Of a DNA stretch of 64,000 bases, positions 13,561 to 24,615 are shown piece by piece (within the stretch, counting starts at the first letter, position 1; every line of letters starts with the position of its first letter). The stretch is from Hydra vulgaris. Its lineage: Eukaryota > Cnidaria > Hydrozoa > Anthoathecata > Hydridae. The stretch covers positions 64,870,001 through 64,934,000 of the forward strand of contig NC_088922.1 in assembly GCF_038396675.1 (NCBI RefSeq), written 5' to 3'. The translations under genes were made by a program, and so were the position numbers. The notes under the pieces were generated by a model. That model saw only the letters and a program-made list of their open reading frames with translations. It was not told where the DNA came from and did no database searches.

Positions 13561-13591
13561 GAGCAGAATGGTTTAGACATACAAAAATCCT

Positions 13592-13999
13592 ATGCAACTA
13601 GTTGGACAATGGCAAATGCGATTCTGTCATATGTCTGCCAACCAGGCATCCAAGCATTGTAACATGTACTTTCCAGCACTAGAGCTCACAATGCACCTGC
13701 CTCAACATCACTACTACATGTATCACTGTCAACATCATTGTCAACTGCAGCATCATCAACAGAATTATCCCCGTTATCTTAAGCTCCTGCAGAAAGACCA
13801 TAAACACCATTTTCTACTTCATCCTCACGAGAGTCTTTTATTAGAGATTTTTTTCTCAAAGAACTTCAGTTTTAAATTTCCGCAAACTTCTGGACATGGT
13901 AAGTCAACTAGAATCAGGTTTTGCTACGGAGAAAGCCTAGCAGGTGATGAAAATTTGCAGTTAAGTTCATGTCATTTACAACTGTATTCAAAATATTAG
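13592..13999 (+). CDS. Unrecognised 135-aa ORF, possibly a relic
   Basis: Open for 135 codons in a locally GC- and CA-richer patch. The middle is rich in His and Gln (QHHYYMYHCQHHCQLQHHQQ). Another frame of the same DNA reads Ser/Thr-rich (SLSTSLSTAASSTELSP), which could be the linker region of a transposase such as the pogo-like copy just upstream. No domain recognised. It may be non-coding. Confidence 0.2.
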   Translation: MQLVGQWQMRFCHMSANQASKHCNMYFPALELTMHLPQHHYYMYHCQHHCQLQHHQQNYPRYLKLLQKDHKHHFLLHPHESLLLEIFFSKNFSFKFPQTSGHGKSTRIRFCYGESLAGDENLQLSSCHLQLYSKY

Positions 14000-14850
14000 G
14001 ATTTGCTAACTTCAAGTCTTCAAGTATTATATATAAATAAATATCAATATTTTTCATGTTTTAACTCTATAAAAATATGAATTACATTTACAAAATCTTA
14101 TAAATAGATATTTTAAGATTTATAAATATTAAAACAAGTTTGTAACACAAATCTAGTCTTACTGAAACTAAATTGTTACATAACCATTTAGAATAAAATA
14201 CATATAGTCTTTTCGCCACATAAAATCAGATATATCATTTAACTTGTAAAAATCATTATTAGAAACCCAACCCACATCCGCGGATGTGCGCTGCGTCCAA
14301 ATTTATTTTGATAATACACATATTAAACAATGTATTTCAAGTCTCAAATTACTGGACCATCTTGGACCGAAAAAGTATTCGACTGTATAAGTGAAAAAAG
14401 TACGTCAAATTGGCAGTCTTTTAAAATCATTTTATTTGACATAACTTAGGCGCAAAATAGTGTTGCAATAGCTCATTTGAAAGATAATACTTAATAGTAT
14501 TAAAACATGAAATAAGAAGAGAGGTTTTAAAAATAACAACTGTTTATTGGTTATTAGTAACACAAAAAGTACTATCAAATTAAAAAAAAAAAGTTTTTTA
14601 TTCTATTGTTTAGAAGTATACGACATAATATTTATACAAAAATATATATATTTTATAAATGCTGAATGTTTAAGTTATAAAATGGTATATAATAATGTAA
14701 TTTTTGAGAATGGATTTTTCTACTTTTGTCCACCATCTGGCCCACAGTGCATAAGTATAAACTTATAAATGTTTGGAGTTTGCTCCATGTTTGAAACACC
14801 AAAAAATGCTGAATACACCACTGCGGGAATCAGTAAAGAAAATTAACAAA
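14000..14850. other. AT-rich DNA with a 16-bp palindrome
   Basis: A perfect palindrome CACATCCGCGGATGTG at about 14273-14288 is the only notable structure. ORFs at 14547-14768 and 14773-14973 have no motif, and the latter overlaps a MITE. Confidence 0.55.
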
Positions 14851-14851
14851 C

Positions 14852-15142
14852 TGCCTAGCAAACATTGTTTTAGTGGATTTTCAGTGGACTTATATAGGCA
14901 TTTTCTTGCCGTTTATTGGAGACTTGCTCATCCATTACTTAGTAAACCATTAGTGACAGCCGCTTTAAATTGAAAGCTTTTCAATTACTTTCCGATATGT
15001 TAATAGTGGCTAGTTATTGGCTTGCCTTTGTTGGGGGCTGCCACTAATGATTCACTAAGTAACCGATAGCAAACCACAGCCGTCCGCTCAAAATGTCCAT
15101 ATAGGTCCATCTGAAATTCCGCTATAAAATGTTTGCTGGGTG
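14852..15142. mobile_element. Foldback MITE with about 110-bp inverted arms
   Basis: The left arm (14852-14965: TAGCAAACAT, TCAGTGGACTTATAT, ACTTAGTAAACCATTAGTGACAGCC) is repeated inverted in the right arm (15022-15142: CACCCAGCAAACAT, TCAGATGGACCTATAT, ACTTAGTGAATCATTAGTGGCAGCC on the minus strand). No coding capacity. Confidence 0.75.
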
Positions 15143-15567
15143 ATTTTTTTACGAAACTAAAACTTTGATTTATATTTGTGCTCAGGGCCGGATTTACACC
15201 CTTGGGGATCCAATGCTAAATAAACTTTGAGGGCCCTCAAAAATATTTTGAATGAAAAAACATTATATAGTATTTCAATTACTTTTCGATATGTTAATAG
15301 TGGCTAGTTATTGGCTTGCCTTTGTTGGGGGCTGCCACTAATGATTCACTAAGTAACCGATAGCAAACCACAGCCGTCCGCTCAAAATGTCCATATAGGT
15401 CCATCTGAAATTCCGCTATAAAATGTTTGCTGGGTGATTTTTTTACGAAACTAAAACTTTGATTTATATTTGTGCTCAGGGCCGGATTTACACCCTTGGG
15501 GATCCAATGCTAAATAAACTTTGAGGGCCCTCAAAAATATTTTGAATGAAAAAACATTATATAGTAT
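14980..15567 (+). repeat. Tandem duplication of a 294-bp unit
   Basis: 14980-15273 and 15274-15567 are identical except for one C/T difference (14992 versus 15286) as far as I can read. The unit carries the right half of the MITE plus the first 91-97 bp of the hAT element, so it was duplicated after both had inserted and recently. Confidence 0.95.
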
Positions 15568-15905
15568 ATATAGCATTAAACTGTTTATCGTTTGTTTTTC
15601 TGTAATCAATTCTTTAGTTTAGCGCTACGGCTTTTATATAGATTTGTTCTAGAATTCCTTTGTACAAAATCAATCTCTCGGGGATTAAATGTTGCAGTTG
15701 TAAATGATTCTAATAGAACTTTACAAAATATTAATAATTGTCAAGAGGGATTAATATTGTTGCAATTATTACAATTATTTAAGTACTATTTTTTAATAAC
15801 TCCTTAATGACCCTAGCACACATTAAATAGGACCCTTTTTGGAGCTTCAAAAGTTGTGAGGCCCTAGGCTGCAGCTTCGTTAGCCTATAGGTAAATATGG
15901 CCCTG
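15477..15905. mobile_element. Non-autonomous hAT element, 429 bp
   Basis: Starts CAGGGCCGGATTTAC and ends GTAAATATGGCCCTG, i.e. inverted CAGGGCC..ATTTA termini of hAT type. Flanks TTTGTGCT (15469-15476) and TTTGTGAT (15906-15913) form a 7/8 target duplication. The interior has no transposase. A truncated second 5' end at 15183-15273 comes from the tandem duplication. Confidence 0.85.
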
Positions 15906-15913
15906 TTTGTGAT

Positions 15914-16814
15914 ACTACGTGTCTTTTACAGTGCACAAAATTTTATTGCGTAGTACGGAAGTTTAAGTAGTTTAAGTAAAAAAATTTGTTTACAATAATC
16001 TCTTTGTGTTCAAAAATTATTACCATACATAAATATACTATTATTACTATACATAAATTATTACTATTATAAACTATAAGTTTGAACCCCCTCAATTTGA
16101 AAGGGCTACAAATTTTGGAAGATCAAAATTTTTTAACTCTAAGATATTATTCTACAAATTTTAGAAAAGTACAAAAATATATTTTTTAACTTGTTGCTCT
16201 ATCTTTTGGGGCAGTTTTTCACCCAAGCCTCTAGGAGTAGGAAGAATGAAGGAAAAAGGAGAATAGCTCTGTGAATCATAGCGTAAATGGCAACTTGGCA
16301 TCGATGTTTAGACAACTTTTTAATTTGGTCGGATAGTGTCAAATAGATGATACATTCAGTCAGCTCCAATTTTTTTCTTTTTTTTTTCGTTGTTCCTTTT
16401 CTCAAATATTCATTCAATAAATTTCTACAATAAGATATTTAAGATAAAATAAAAAATTTGTTGACAACAAGAAAAAAGTTAAAATAAAACAAATATAAAA
16501 TTACTTTCTATAAAAAAAAAAAAGAAAAAAAGACATGGTAAGGCTTGCAAAGACCTTCAGGCCTCGTTTTCAAAAGCCTCTCTTTAGTAAAATAGTTTGC
16601 TTTTTATTGCTTAATTAGTAAAAAAGTTTTCTATTTTAACCAAAGGCTTATGAAGAGATGTATTTGAATAGCATTTGAAACGCATGAATATAGGTATGAA
16701 TAGATTTAACCGATTGTTTAGAAGCAAAGGTATCCCCGCTATTAGTTGTTATGAATAGCAATACCAAAACAATAGGTAACAGCCGTGTCGCATGGGAAAA
16801 CTAGGGAATATTTG
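15914..16814. other. AT-rich DNA with one copy of a dispersed repeat
   Basis: About 16070-16200 shares blocks with 19560-19640 and 28160-28330 (ACCCCCTCAATTT..AAGGG; GAAAAGTACAAAAA.ATATTTT..CAACTTGTT). No gene supported; the 72-aa minus-strand ORF at 16199-16417 has no motif. Confidence 0.5.
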
Positions 16815-16935
16815 ACTGACGTCATTGCACATTATAATATTTATATATTTCCATGGGAATATTGGATTATACGTATAAAGTATATTTATTATTTAAGCCA
16901 TATTAAGATTTTCTACGTAACTCAAAAATTAGCTA

Positions 16936-16936
<1 letters not shown>
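16815..16936 (+). repeat. Left copy of a direct repeat flanking LINE copy 2
   Basis: ACGTCAT ... TTCCATGGGAATATTGGATTATACG ... TACGTAACT. A diverged copy lies at 19107-19225 on the far side of the LINE. The divergence is too high for a simple target-site duplication. Confidence 0.6.
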
Positions 16937-16966
<30 letters not shown>

Positions 16967-17014
16967 GTTTACAATTATTAATCGTAATATAACAATATAA
17001 CAATACATAAACTT

Positions 17015-17055
17015 GGTATCTGAAAGAAGATCCAAAAGATCTTGCCGTCAGAACC
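17015..17055 (-). other. Conserved LINE 3' UTR hairpin, copy 2
   Basis: On the minus strand: outer arms GGTTCTGA/TCAGATACC, inner arms AAGATC/GATCTT with a TTTTG loop, and a CTT spacer on the 3' side. See 2568-2610 and 24846-24886 for the covarying partners. Confidence 0.75.
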
Positions 17056-17318
17056 ATATAAAATATATCAAACGTGTATATATAATATAATAAAAATACA
17101 ATTGATTTAATAATTATTAACAATGTTGAATAAACAAAAACAGAAAATAATTTTACATTTCAAAAATATTTATATATATTGTCAGTAGAAAGAATAAAGT
17201 TTTTTAATTTAGTTTTAAAAACGGAAAACGAAACTGACAAATCAAAATTTGGAACAACAATTTTGTTTCATAAATACGGTGCTCGATAGTTTATGCAAAA
17301 TTGATTAAACTTTGTTTT

Positions 17319-18985
17319 TCAAAAGGGTTCAATTATTAAATTATTATTTCGTAAAGTATATTTGTTTATAGCTTTATGGGTAAAAAGGTCTTTAAAAATG
17401 AACAATGGTTGTTCACTTTTACAACGAAACATAAAACATAAAATATTATAGACATTGAGTTCGTAAAAGTTAAGTGCTTTAACGTTTTTAAACAAAATAT
17501 CAGAATGAGAAAAACGATTTTCAAAACATATTAAACGCATTGTGTGTTTCTGACGATGGTAGAGATTTCGTAACTTACTTTTAGAGGTACTTCGCCAAAC
17601 AATATTGGCATAAGTTATATAGCTATGTATAAATGAGTAGTAGAGTTGAATTAAATTTTGTTTATTTAGATAGTATCTGACCTTATATAGAATTCCAATA
17701 CTTTTGGCCAATTTAGTAGAAATAAAGTCGATATGATACTTCCATGTAATATTTTCATCAATGTAAATGCCTAAAAATCTTGTGACCGACTCCTTTTTTA
17801 TTTCAATTTTATCAATGAAAAGTTTAGGTAAATTATTTGGTAAAAAACGCTTTTTTGCGAGGGAGTGGAAAAGGATCCATTTTGTTTTGCCAATGTTTAA
17901 CGTTAACTTGTTGCACTTAAACCAGTTGGAGATGTGATTAAGTTCTTTATTCATATTTGAAAAAAGCTCATAAATGTCACTGTTTGACAGAAATAAGTTA
18001 GTATCATCCGCAAAAATGATACTCATAAGGTTAGAAGCTTTATTTAAATCATTTACATAGACTAAAAACAAAAGTGGGCCTAGAATAGAACCCTGTGGAA
18101 CACCACATTTTATGTCAATTAATTTTTCATTTTGAAAATAATCTCCATAGAAAACAAATTGTTTTTTATTTGTCAAGTAACTTTTATACCATTTTATTAA
18201 TTAGCTATTAATTCCATAAAATTTGAGTTTCTTAAGTAGAATTTTGTGATCGACCGTGTCGAATGCTTTTGATAGGTCAATGAAAATAGCTAGTGCATAT
18301 TGTGATCTACCAAATGAATTGGAAATTTCACGAATGAACTGTGTAATGGCTTGTTCAGTTGAACAGTTTTTTTTAAAACCGAATTGATTTTTATATAGAA
18401 GTTTATTTAGATTAAGGTAATTGTATGTTCTATTGTATATAATTCTTTCTAAAATTTTCGAGAAGGTTGAAAGAACTGAGATAGGGCGATAATTACTAAT
18501 ATTTGATTTTTTTCCGTCTTTGTAAATTGGAGTAACTTTAGCTATTTTTAATTGGTCAGGGAATACACCTTGCTTTATAGATGCCCTGAACACTTTATAA
18601 AGAATACATTTTAAATTTTCAAAGCAATCTATGACTATGTTGCCATTTATTTCGTCCGCACCTGTAGCTTTGTTTCTTTTAAGAGATTTGTAAGCTCTCT
18701 CAAACTCATCAAAAGATAAGTCAGAATATAAATTATCTATAAAAAGCGAATTATTTATAGGCTCTAGGAAATCACTAAAAGTTTTTTCCATAATAGGAAT
18801 CTTATTTGCCAATTTAATTTCTATATCAATAAAATATTTATTAAACTCGTTTGCAATTTCGTTTGGTTCGTATATATTTGTTTTATTTATTTTAATTACT
18901 TTAGGAAGGTAGTTTGAATTTGTTTTTTGTTTTCCTGTTATTTCTTTCAACGTTCTCCAAGTATTTTTTGAGTCTAGTTCTTATT
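17319..18985 (-). pseudogene. LINE reverse transcriptase, nearly open, one nonsense codon
   Basis: From DSKNTWRTLKEITG (18985) the frame is open to 17319 except for one TAA at 18201-18203. Motifs in order: KATGADEING, NYRPISVLSTFSKILERI, FIDLSKAFDTVDH (motif A), CGVPQGSILGPLLFLVYVNDL (motif B region), IIFADDTNLF (catalytic FADD), FLGIYIDE, SYITYANIVWRSTSKSKL and a C-terminal domain ending LIIEPF. It is the best preserved LINE in the window and a good reference for aligning the other three. The endonuclease domain is missing through 5' truncation. Confidence 0.9.
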
Positions 18986-18989
18986 TAAG

Positions 18990-19303
18990 GAAAAAAACAG
19001 TCCAACATAAGTTGTCAATTTTTTAAAGAATTTAATTTTGATTAAATATTACGACAAAAAATTTTTTTTTAATAAAATCTTATTTTTAATTTATCATTGA
19101 CAATAATGGCTAAACGTCATATATAATAAATAGTTCCATTGGAATATTTGATTATACGCATATAGTATGTGATTTGGGCCGAGTGAGACTAAGATTTTGT
19201 ACGTAACTTAAACATAAGTTATTTTAGAAACATAATAAGTCCTACATAAATCTTCTAGAATATTTTAGAAAAACTCCGTCATAAATCTTCCAATTTTTTT
19301 AAA

Positions 19304-19305
<2 letters not shown>
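18990..19305. other. AT-rich DNA containing the right direct repeat
   Basis: 19107-19225 (ACGTCATATATAAT ... TTCCATTGGAATATTTGATTATACG ... TACGTAACT) is the partner of 16815-16936. No gene. Confidence 0.55.

Positions 19306-19308
<3 letters not shown>

Positions 19309-19365
<57 letters not shown>
19309..19365. repeat. (TA)n microsatellite
   Basis: Uninterrupted TA array. Confidence 0.96.
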
Positions 19366-19368
<3 letters not shown>

Positions 19369-19369
19369 A

Positions 19370-19695
19370 AAATGGGAACAAGAAACCCTAACATCATAGC
19401 CCATCCTGTCCCAAACGTAAGAGCAACAAGCTGATGAAATATTTTTTGTACTATTTTCAACCAAACTTATATTCATCAATAAATTTTAATTTTCATAGCA
19501 AAATACTTTAGTGTTCAAAAATTGTGTATACTATATAAAAATTATGACGATATAAAAACCCCTCAATTTAAGGGGGTTGCAAAATTTATATGGTCATAAC
19601 TTTTGAACGCTAATAAATTATACTCTGAATTTCAAAATTCCAAATTTGGCTTCTTCTGCATTTGCGCTTTGAAAATTGTAATTTTTTGAACACCC

Positions 19696-19697
<2 letters not shown>
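19370..19697. other. AT-rich DNA with second copy of a dispersed repeat
   Basis: About 19540-19660 contains CCCCTCAATTTAAGGGGG and GGTCATAACTTTTGAACGCT, blocks shared with 16070-16200 and 28160-28330. Confidence 0.5.
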
Positions 19698-19699
<2 letters not shown>

Positions 19700-19788
<89 letters not shown>

Positions 19789-19941
19789 ATAAACATTACA
19801 TACATATATTGTAATACATTATATTATATATATAGAATAATGAGCCGAAGAGAGCTGTTGAATAAAACTTATTTATTTTTATATTTGACAACTATGACTA
19901 TTCGTTATTGTTGTAAAAAAAAAGGTATATATATATATAAA

Positions 19942-19987
<46 letters not shown>

Positions 19988-19991
19988 GTAA

Positions 19992-20046
<55 letters not shown>

Positions 20047-20054
20047 AACAGTAA

Positions 20055-20138
<84 letters not shown>
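19700..20138. repeat. Compound (TA)n region with three arrays
   Basis: TA arrays at 19700-19780, 19943-19980 and 19996-20138, with two near-identical CAGTAAATTAA spacers (19986 and 20048) showing internal duplication of the array. A TATTATATATAGAATA..GAGC..TTGAATAAAA block at 19810-19870 recurs at 21130-21190 right of the Tc1 element. Confidence 0.9.
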
Positions 20139-20143
<5 letters not shown>

Positions 20144-20163
20144 CATATGCATACATTTATATA

Positions 20164-21107
20164 CAGGGTGACCAGAGATTCTGGCACTCATTTTTATTAG
20201 TTTATTAGACTTGAGAAAATGTATTATTTGTCATTACTTTTGTTTCAATTTCATTCCTATATCAATTTTTAATCGTATTCAGGTCTTTTTTTTTATTTAA
20301 ATCTATTTTATTTATAGTATGAAAGTCACAAAAGACCATCGAGTTTCTATAGAGCATTTGTTCTTTAGTGGATGCAATGGAGCAGACAGAACAAAAGTCG
20401 CCAATAAGGAATTGTTTTTATTGATGAATGTTTATTCAATGTTGAAGCTTTCTTAAACCATCAAAATGATCGGATATTGTCCAGAAGTATCAGTGATGCA
20501 AACATGAAAGGTAGAATTGCTTCTCGTTCAGGACATCCGCAATCTGTTATGGTTTTTGGAGGGATAACTTCGGATGGCAAAACTCCGTTAGTTTTTGTGG
20601 ATTCGGGAGTTAAAACTAACAGTCAAAACTATTTAAATGATGTCCTTATAAAAGAAGTACTTCCATGGTCCCGATCACACTTTGGTACAAAGCCCTGGAC
20701 ATTTAAACAGGGTTCAGCTCCTGCCCACAAGGCAAAAATCGTTCAAGGGTGGTGCAAAAACAATTTTCCAGATTTTATCAGCCCCCAACAATGGCCTTCC
20801 TACTCGTGTGGTCAGTTTTTAAGACCAAGGCATATTCTATCCCTCATAGGAATTTGGACTCTTTGTGCCAAGCACTTCAGAAGGAATGGAATAATCTTTC
20901 TCCATAATACCTGCACGCCGCAGTCAATGATTTCCCCAAGAGACTTAGGGCCTCTATCAAAGCTAAAGGCGTTTATTTTGAAATCTAATGTTGTAATGTG
21001 ATTGTTAGTTGTTAGAATAAAGTTTATTTTTATTCTTATTTGCCTTTTTTAAATTTAGTTGTTTTTGTGGCAATTTTACTATTTGCCAGAACTTTCTAGT
21101 CACCCTG
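20164..21107 (+). mobile_element. Tc1/mariner element, internally deleted
   Basis: Termini CAGGGTGACCAGA..TTCTGGCA and, on the minus strand, CAGGGTGACTAGA..TTCTGGCA. TA precedes the left end; the right flank is TT, so the target duplication is decayed. Length is about 944 bp, shorter than an autonomous element. Confidence 0.85.
20408..21000 (+). pseudogene. Tc1-type transposase relic, catalytic Asp lost
   Basis: GIVFIDECLFNVEAF (first catalytic D) opens the frame, followed by HPQSVMVFGGI, SHFGTKPWTF and QGSAPAHKAKIVQ, where the family has QDSAPAH: the second catalytic Asp is Gly. WPSYS at about 20789 is followed by a frameshift, and the C-terminus (SLCQALQKEWNNLS, VNDFPKRLRASIKAKG) continues in another frame. 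The N-terminal DNA-binding half is missing: upstream only a short broken piece remains. Confidence 0.85.
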
Positions 21108-21109
21108 TT

Positions 21110-21370
21110 TATGCATATACATACATTATATATACATTATATTATATATATTGAATATTAAGCCAAAAAAGGAGCTTTTCAATAAAATTTTATTTAGTTT
21201 TTTTCTTCCTAGAGTCCTAATTATCGATGAAAATGTTGACTAAACTCTGGTATCGTTGAAGTAATTGAAAATAATAAATTAAATTGTTGTTAATTATTGT
21301 TGTCGTATATCCAAAAGGCAAAATCATTATTCTAACGTTCGGGTATTCGACTCTGGATCTTTTGTATCAT
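21110..21370. other. AT-rich flank of the Tc1 element
   Basis: 21130-21190 repeats the block at 19810-19870 in direct orientation. No gene. Confidence 0.5.
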
Positions 21371-21371
21371 T

Positions 21372-21374
<3 letters not shown>

Positions 21375-21403
<29 letters not shown>

Positions 21404-21616
21404 TGTATGTATGTATGTATGTATGTATGTATGTATGTATGTATGTATGTATGTATGTATGTATGTATGTATGTATGTATGTATGTATGTATGTATGTAT
21501 GTATGTATGTATGTATGTATGTATGTATGTATGTATGTATGTATGTATGTATGTATGTATGTATGTATGTATGTATGTATGTATGTATGTATGTATGTAT
21601 GTATGTATGTATGTAT
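21375..21616 (+). repeat. (TATG)n tetranucleotide array, about 60 units
   Basis: About 240 bp of perfect TATG/GTAT repeats. All frames are open and read Met-Tyr-Val-Cys or His-Thr-Tyr-Ile; these are repeat artefacts. Followed by a degenerate (TA)n tract to 21762. Confidence 0.98.
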
Positions 21617-21652
21617 ATATATATAAATATATAGATCTATATATATATATAA

Positions 21653-21710
<58 letters not shown>

Positions 21711-21723
21711 GTATATATATATA

Positions 21724-21762
<39 letters not shown>
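21617..21762. repeat. Degenerate (TA)n microsatellite
   Basis: TA array with ATAAATATATAGATC and TATG interruptions, continuous with the TATG array. Confidence 0.95.
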
Positions 21763-21764
<2 letters not shown>

Positions 21765-21767
<3 letters not shown>

Positions 21768-22300
21768 TTTAAAGGTATCAAACTCAAATTAGTAGAACCA
21801 ATAAAAGGGTTTTGAGTTTTTATCTTACAGCTTCTAGTAAGGGGGCAGTCGCCTTAGCTGATTACCTTGTATCCACTTCTCTTCTTTTTAAATGGTTTTT
21901 TATAACAACAAAAAAAAAGAAGTTTCAAATAAAGAATCATTAGTTAGTTCTGAAGCTTCTCTGTGGTCATTACACTCTCTGCATTATTTAGAATAAGTTA
22001 CTGTAAAGTTCTGACGATTTGTTAACAAATGTGATGCAAAAAAGGAATGCGGACATCCGTAGCCGTTTTTCAAACTATGACCTAGATCATTATTTTTTTT
22101 GCATGAAGCTTTCATTCTATAGAATTAAGATCCTCAGGTATGTTTTCAAAAGTAGTCTATAACAAACAAATAACGCACGAATAATAACAACAATAAGAAA
22201 AAATGGTTCTTTAAATCTATGCAATTGAATAAATAGTTACAAAAATAAATGACTTTCAATTGCTAACCTATAATTTTTACGAAAAATACATTATATCACA
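21765..22300. other. AT-rich DNA without recognisable gene
   Basis: Nothing supported; short homopolymer runs only. Confidence 0.55.
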
Positions 22301-22302
22301 TA

Positions 22303-22510
22303 TAGACGCAGACCCAGATGCAAATTTTTTTAATGATATAAACACAGACAGTTTATATCATTACTCCAGCACCATAAAATAATTTCTTTTTAAAAATGTA
22401 AATAATCTAAACAGTGAAAGAATCAAAATCCTCCACAATAATATAAGCAGTTTAAACCAAAATAATGAAAACTTTCGACATTTTTAAGAACAAACTGAAA
22501 ACATTTTTAA
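22303..22510 (+). pseudogene. LINE endonuclease N-terminal relic
   Basis: One frame reads DPDANFFNDIN ... ERIKILHNNISSLNQNNENF, then a broken IFNII. It resembles the start of CR1-type ORF2 endonucleases (LNVLHLNIRSLNKN..F, ..IICLTET), interrupted by stops. No RT follows. This is a short 5' fragment, unusual because LINE copies normally keep the 3' end. Confidence 0.45.
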
Positions 22511-22514
22511 TATT

Positions 22515-22890
22515 ATAGTGGGGGAGTAAGAGTAAATTTTCAGTAATATAGTTCAAATTGTGATACTAGCTTGAAACTTTTAGTAAGTTGTATATGAATT
22601 AAAAGAATTAAAAAAAAGACCTCGTTATGAAAGTGTTTTTTTAGTTCTGGGGCAACCACCAACCAATTGTCTGTAAAAACTATATAATCTTCTAAACCGA
22701 GAATAGATGTTAGAAGTAGAATTTAAAGAAGAAATAACTTCAAATAAATAACTATACCACATTACTAATAAAAATATGGTTAATTAACCATATTTAATTA
22801 AAAATAACTTTTAAATAAAAGCATTTCAAAAAAATTATATTTATATTTCAAAGAAATGGAAATTACTTTTTTAAACAAAAATTGGTAAAA
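22515..22890. other. AT-rich DNA without recognisable gene
   Basis: No supported gene; it may include the 3' part of the decayed minus-strand ORF that follows. Confidence 0.5.
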
Positions 22891-22894
22891 AGTT

Positions 22895-24615
22895 GATAGA
22901 AATGAGGTTTGCTCATTTTTATCCCAAACACTGACCAGAGCATAATGGTAATCCTGAAAGTTTGCCTTTAGATTGCGTACTGCAACTTTTTTTGCATCCA
23001 AATTTTATTAACTAGACGCATGTTTTTAATGCCTCAGGTAGAGTCATTCACAAATGTGTAGTTGTGTTATTTGTTTGTTTTTTCCAATCCCAATTAGTAG
23101 AGTTAGGTAACATCTGTTGTAGCATTAGGGATTGTCCCCATATGATGCTAAATAAAAAATCATATGTAAATATCATTTTTAAATGCTTGATTCAATAAAG
23201 TTTTTGGAATAGACTAATAAGTCGATTCAAGAATTTAAAAGAGATATAGCTTCCTTGAAACACAGCTCTTTTCAAATGCTGAAAGAGTGCATCTTTTGTA
23301 GGTGGTAACCTCTCACTCTGCCGTGATTTTTTAGTATACAGCATTTATCGGCATATAGCGTCAGTTGTGGAACTTGCCTTATCGTAAAGTAGAATAACGT
23401 AGCACTCAAACTGCAGCAGTGCATCAAGTAAAATATATCTAGTATTTTGGAGATGACATGTATTAATAAATTATAAAATAATACAACATATTTAACTAAA
23501 TTTGCACAAAAAAGCAGCATGTAAGAAAACATTTTTAAAAGTTAACAGCTAACAAATCTAAAGTTATTTTGTTTTTACATTAAATAAACATAGGTTACCT
23601 GCAAAATACAAAATGCATAATTATTCCATGAAAGTTTTTTCCCCGTCCTGGAAATTAAGGCACGTTGTGAACTATTTAAATACTTACAACTTGATGCCCA
23701 CTGCGTTTTTGACATGTGCAAAATTCTAGTGTCAGTTTCCTTGTGATTAAAAGGTGAAATTTTTCATTAAAATCTCTGAAATTGGACAATACAGTTTCAT
23801 CTTATGTTGTTACTAAAAGTAATGTCGGTGCTTATACAATGTTTGTTGCAAGCATTTTAAACAACTTAATTTTATTTTCATCCAATCTTAAGAATTGTGA
23901 CCAGTTATTGCAAAAAAGAGTTGAATCTGAAACGCATAACCTCACGCCGTTCCCAAGACTCTCCCTAGCCTAGGTTTTGAAACTACATTGAAAATAACGG
24001 TCAAACACAATGTCAACCCTTTTTATTTCTTTATGTTTAGTTGATGTGAAATTAATTATTTTTTTTCAAAACTTAATTTCAGAATACTCCTTAAATGTCT
24101 TTAAACTTACTGAATAAGATATATGAATAATTACTCCTTCATCTAGCAGTGATAGCTTCAGGAGAAGTCAAAGTAGGTGCAAAATACTCTTCAAATACTC
24201 AAGACGTTTAAGGTACTCCGATTTATTAGTTTTTTAGAGATCACTAAATTCAGATATTGCTGGTGGATTGGCATGTTTTTCATTTCAAAAAAAATCTTGG
24301 GTATTGTCTTATATATTGAATCGGATGACTTAATACCCGTTTGTTTAGCATTTTTGACAGATAGCCTAGCTTCTGCGTCGTGTATTACCTTTTTTGATAA
24401 ATGTATGAAAATATTTTTTTCTACTAAAAAAGGATTTCCAAAATCTTATATAACTTCAATAAACTCTATTACATGTTCATAATTCTTTTCAAAGATAGGT
24501 GTATCTTTGTGATGATTCTTTTCGTTATTTTTTTTTTCTTCTCCAAATCCCTGTAGAAGCTCAGCAAGTAGTGGCTCACAGGGTGTTAGCCAGCCTGATG
24601 ACATTGCGTATAACA
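22895..24615 (-). pseudogene. Decayed member of a multi-copy metazoan ORF family (function unknown)
   Basis: Reading the minus strand across several frames, blocks recur that I recognise from a repeated cnidarian/mollusc protein family without a settled name: EHVIEFIEVI.DFGNPFL (near 24450); VDIVFDRYFQCSFKT, RESLGNGVRL, NNWSQFLRLDENKIKLF (23800-24010); PPTKDALFQHLKRA with SRQSERL (23260-23330); STNWDWKK, TLPEALKTC (23010-23110); and a Cys-rich tail IKFGCKKSC ... LPLCSGQCLG (22900-22990). Order and spacing match one protein of about 570 codons. Many stops and frameshifts make it dead. TIRs were not found, so it is unclear whether this is a transposon gene or a retrocopy. Confidence 0.5.

Larger units (their letters stand above)
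16938..18985 (-). mobile_element. CR1-like LINE copy 2, 5'-truncated, with A tail
   Basis: On the minus strand the element starts at about 18985 inside ORF2, keeps the whole RT and the 3' UTR with the shared hairpin, and ends in an A tail (29 T on the plus strand, about 16938-16966). The truncated 5' end and A tail are typical of target-primed reverse transcription. Confidence 0.9.

Noticed and set aside
14547-14973. ORFs of 73 and 66 aa
   Set aside because: No motif; the second overlaps the left arm of a MITE.
15592-15807. ORF inside the small hAT element
   Set aside because: Element is non-autonomous and the 71 aa show no transposase motif.
21375-21616. Possible CRISPR-like or tandem-protein repeat
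   Set aside because: No spacers, 4-bp period, eukaryotic context.
21375-21792. Long ORFs on both strands reading Met-Tyr-Val-Cys and His-Thr-Tyr-Ile
   Set aside because: They are translations of a perfect tetranucleotide array, open in all frames by construction.
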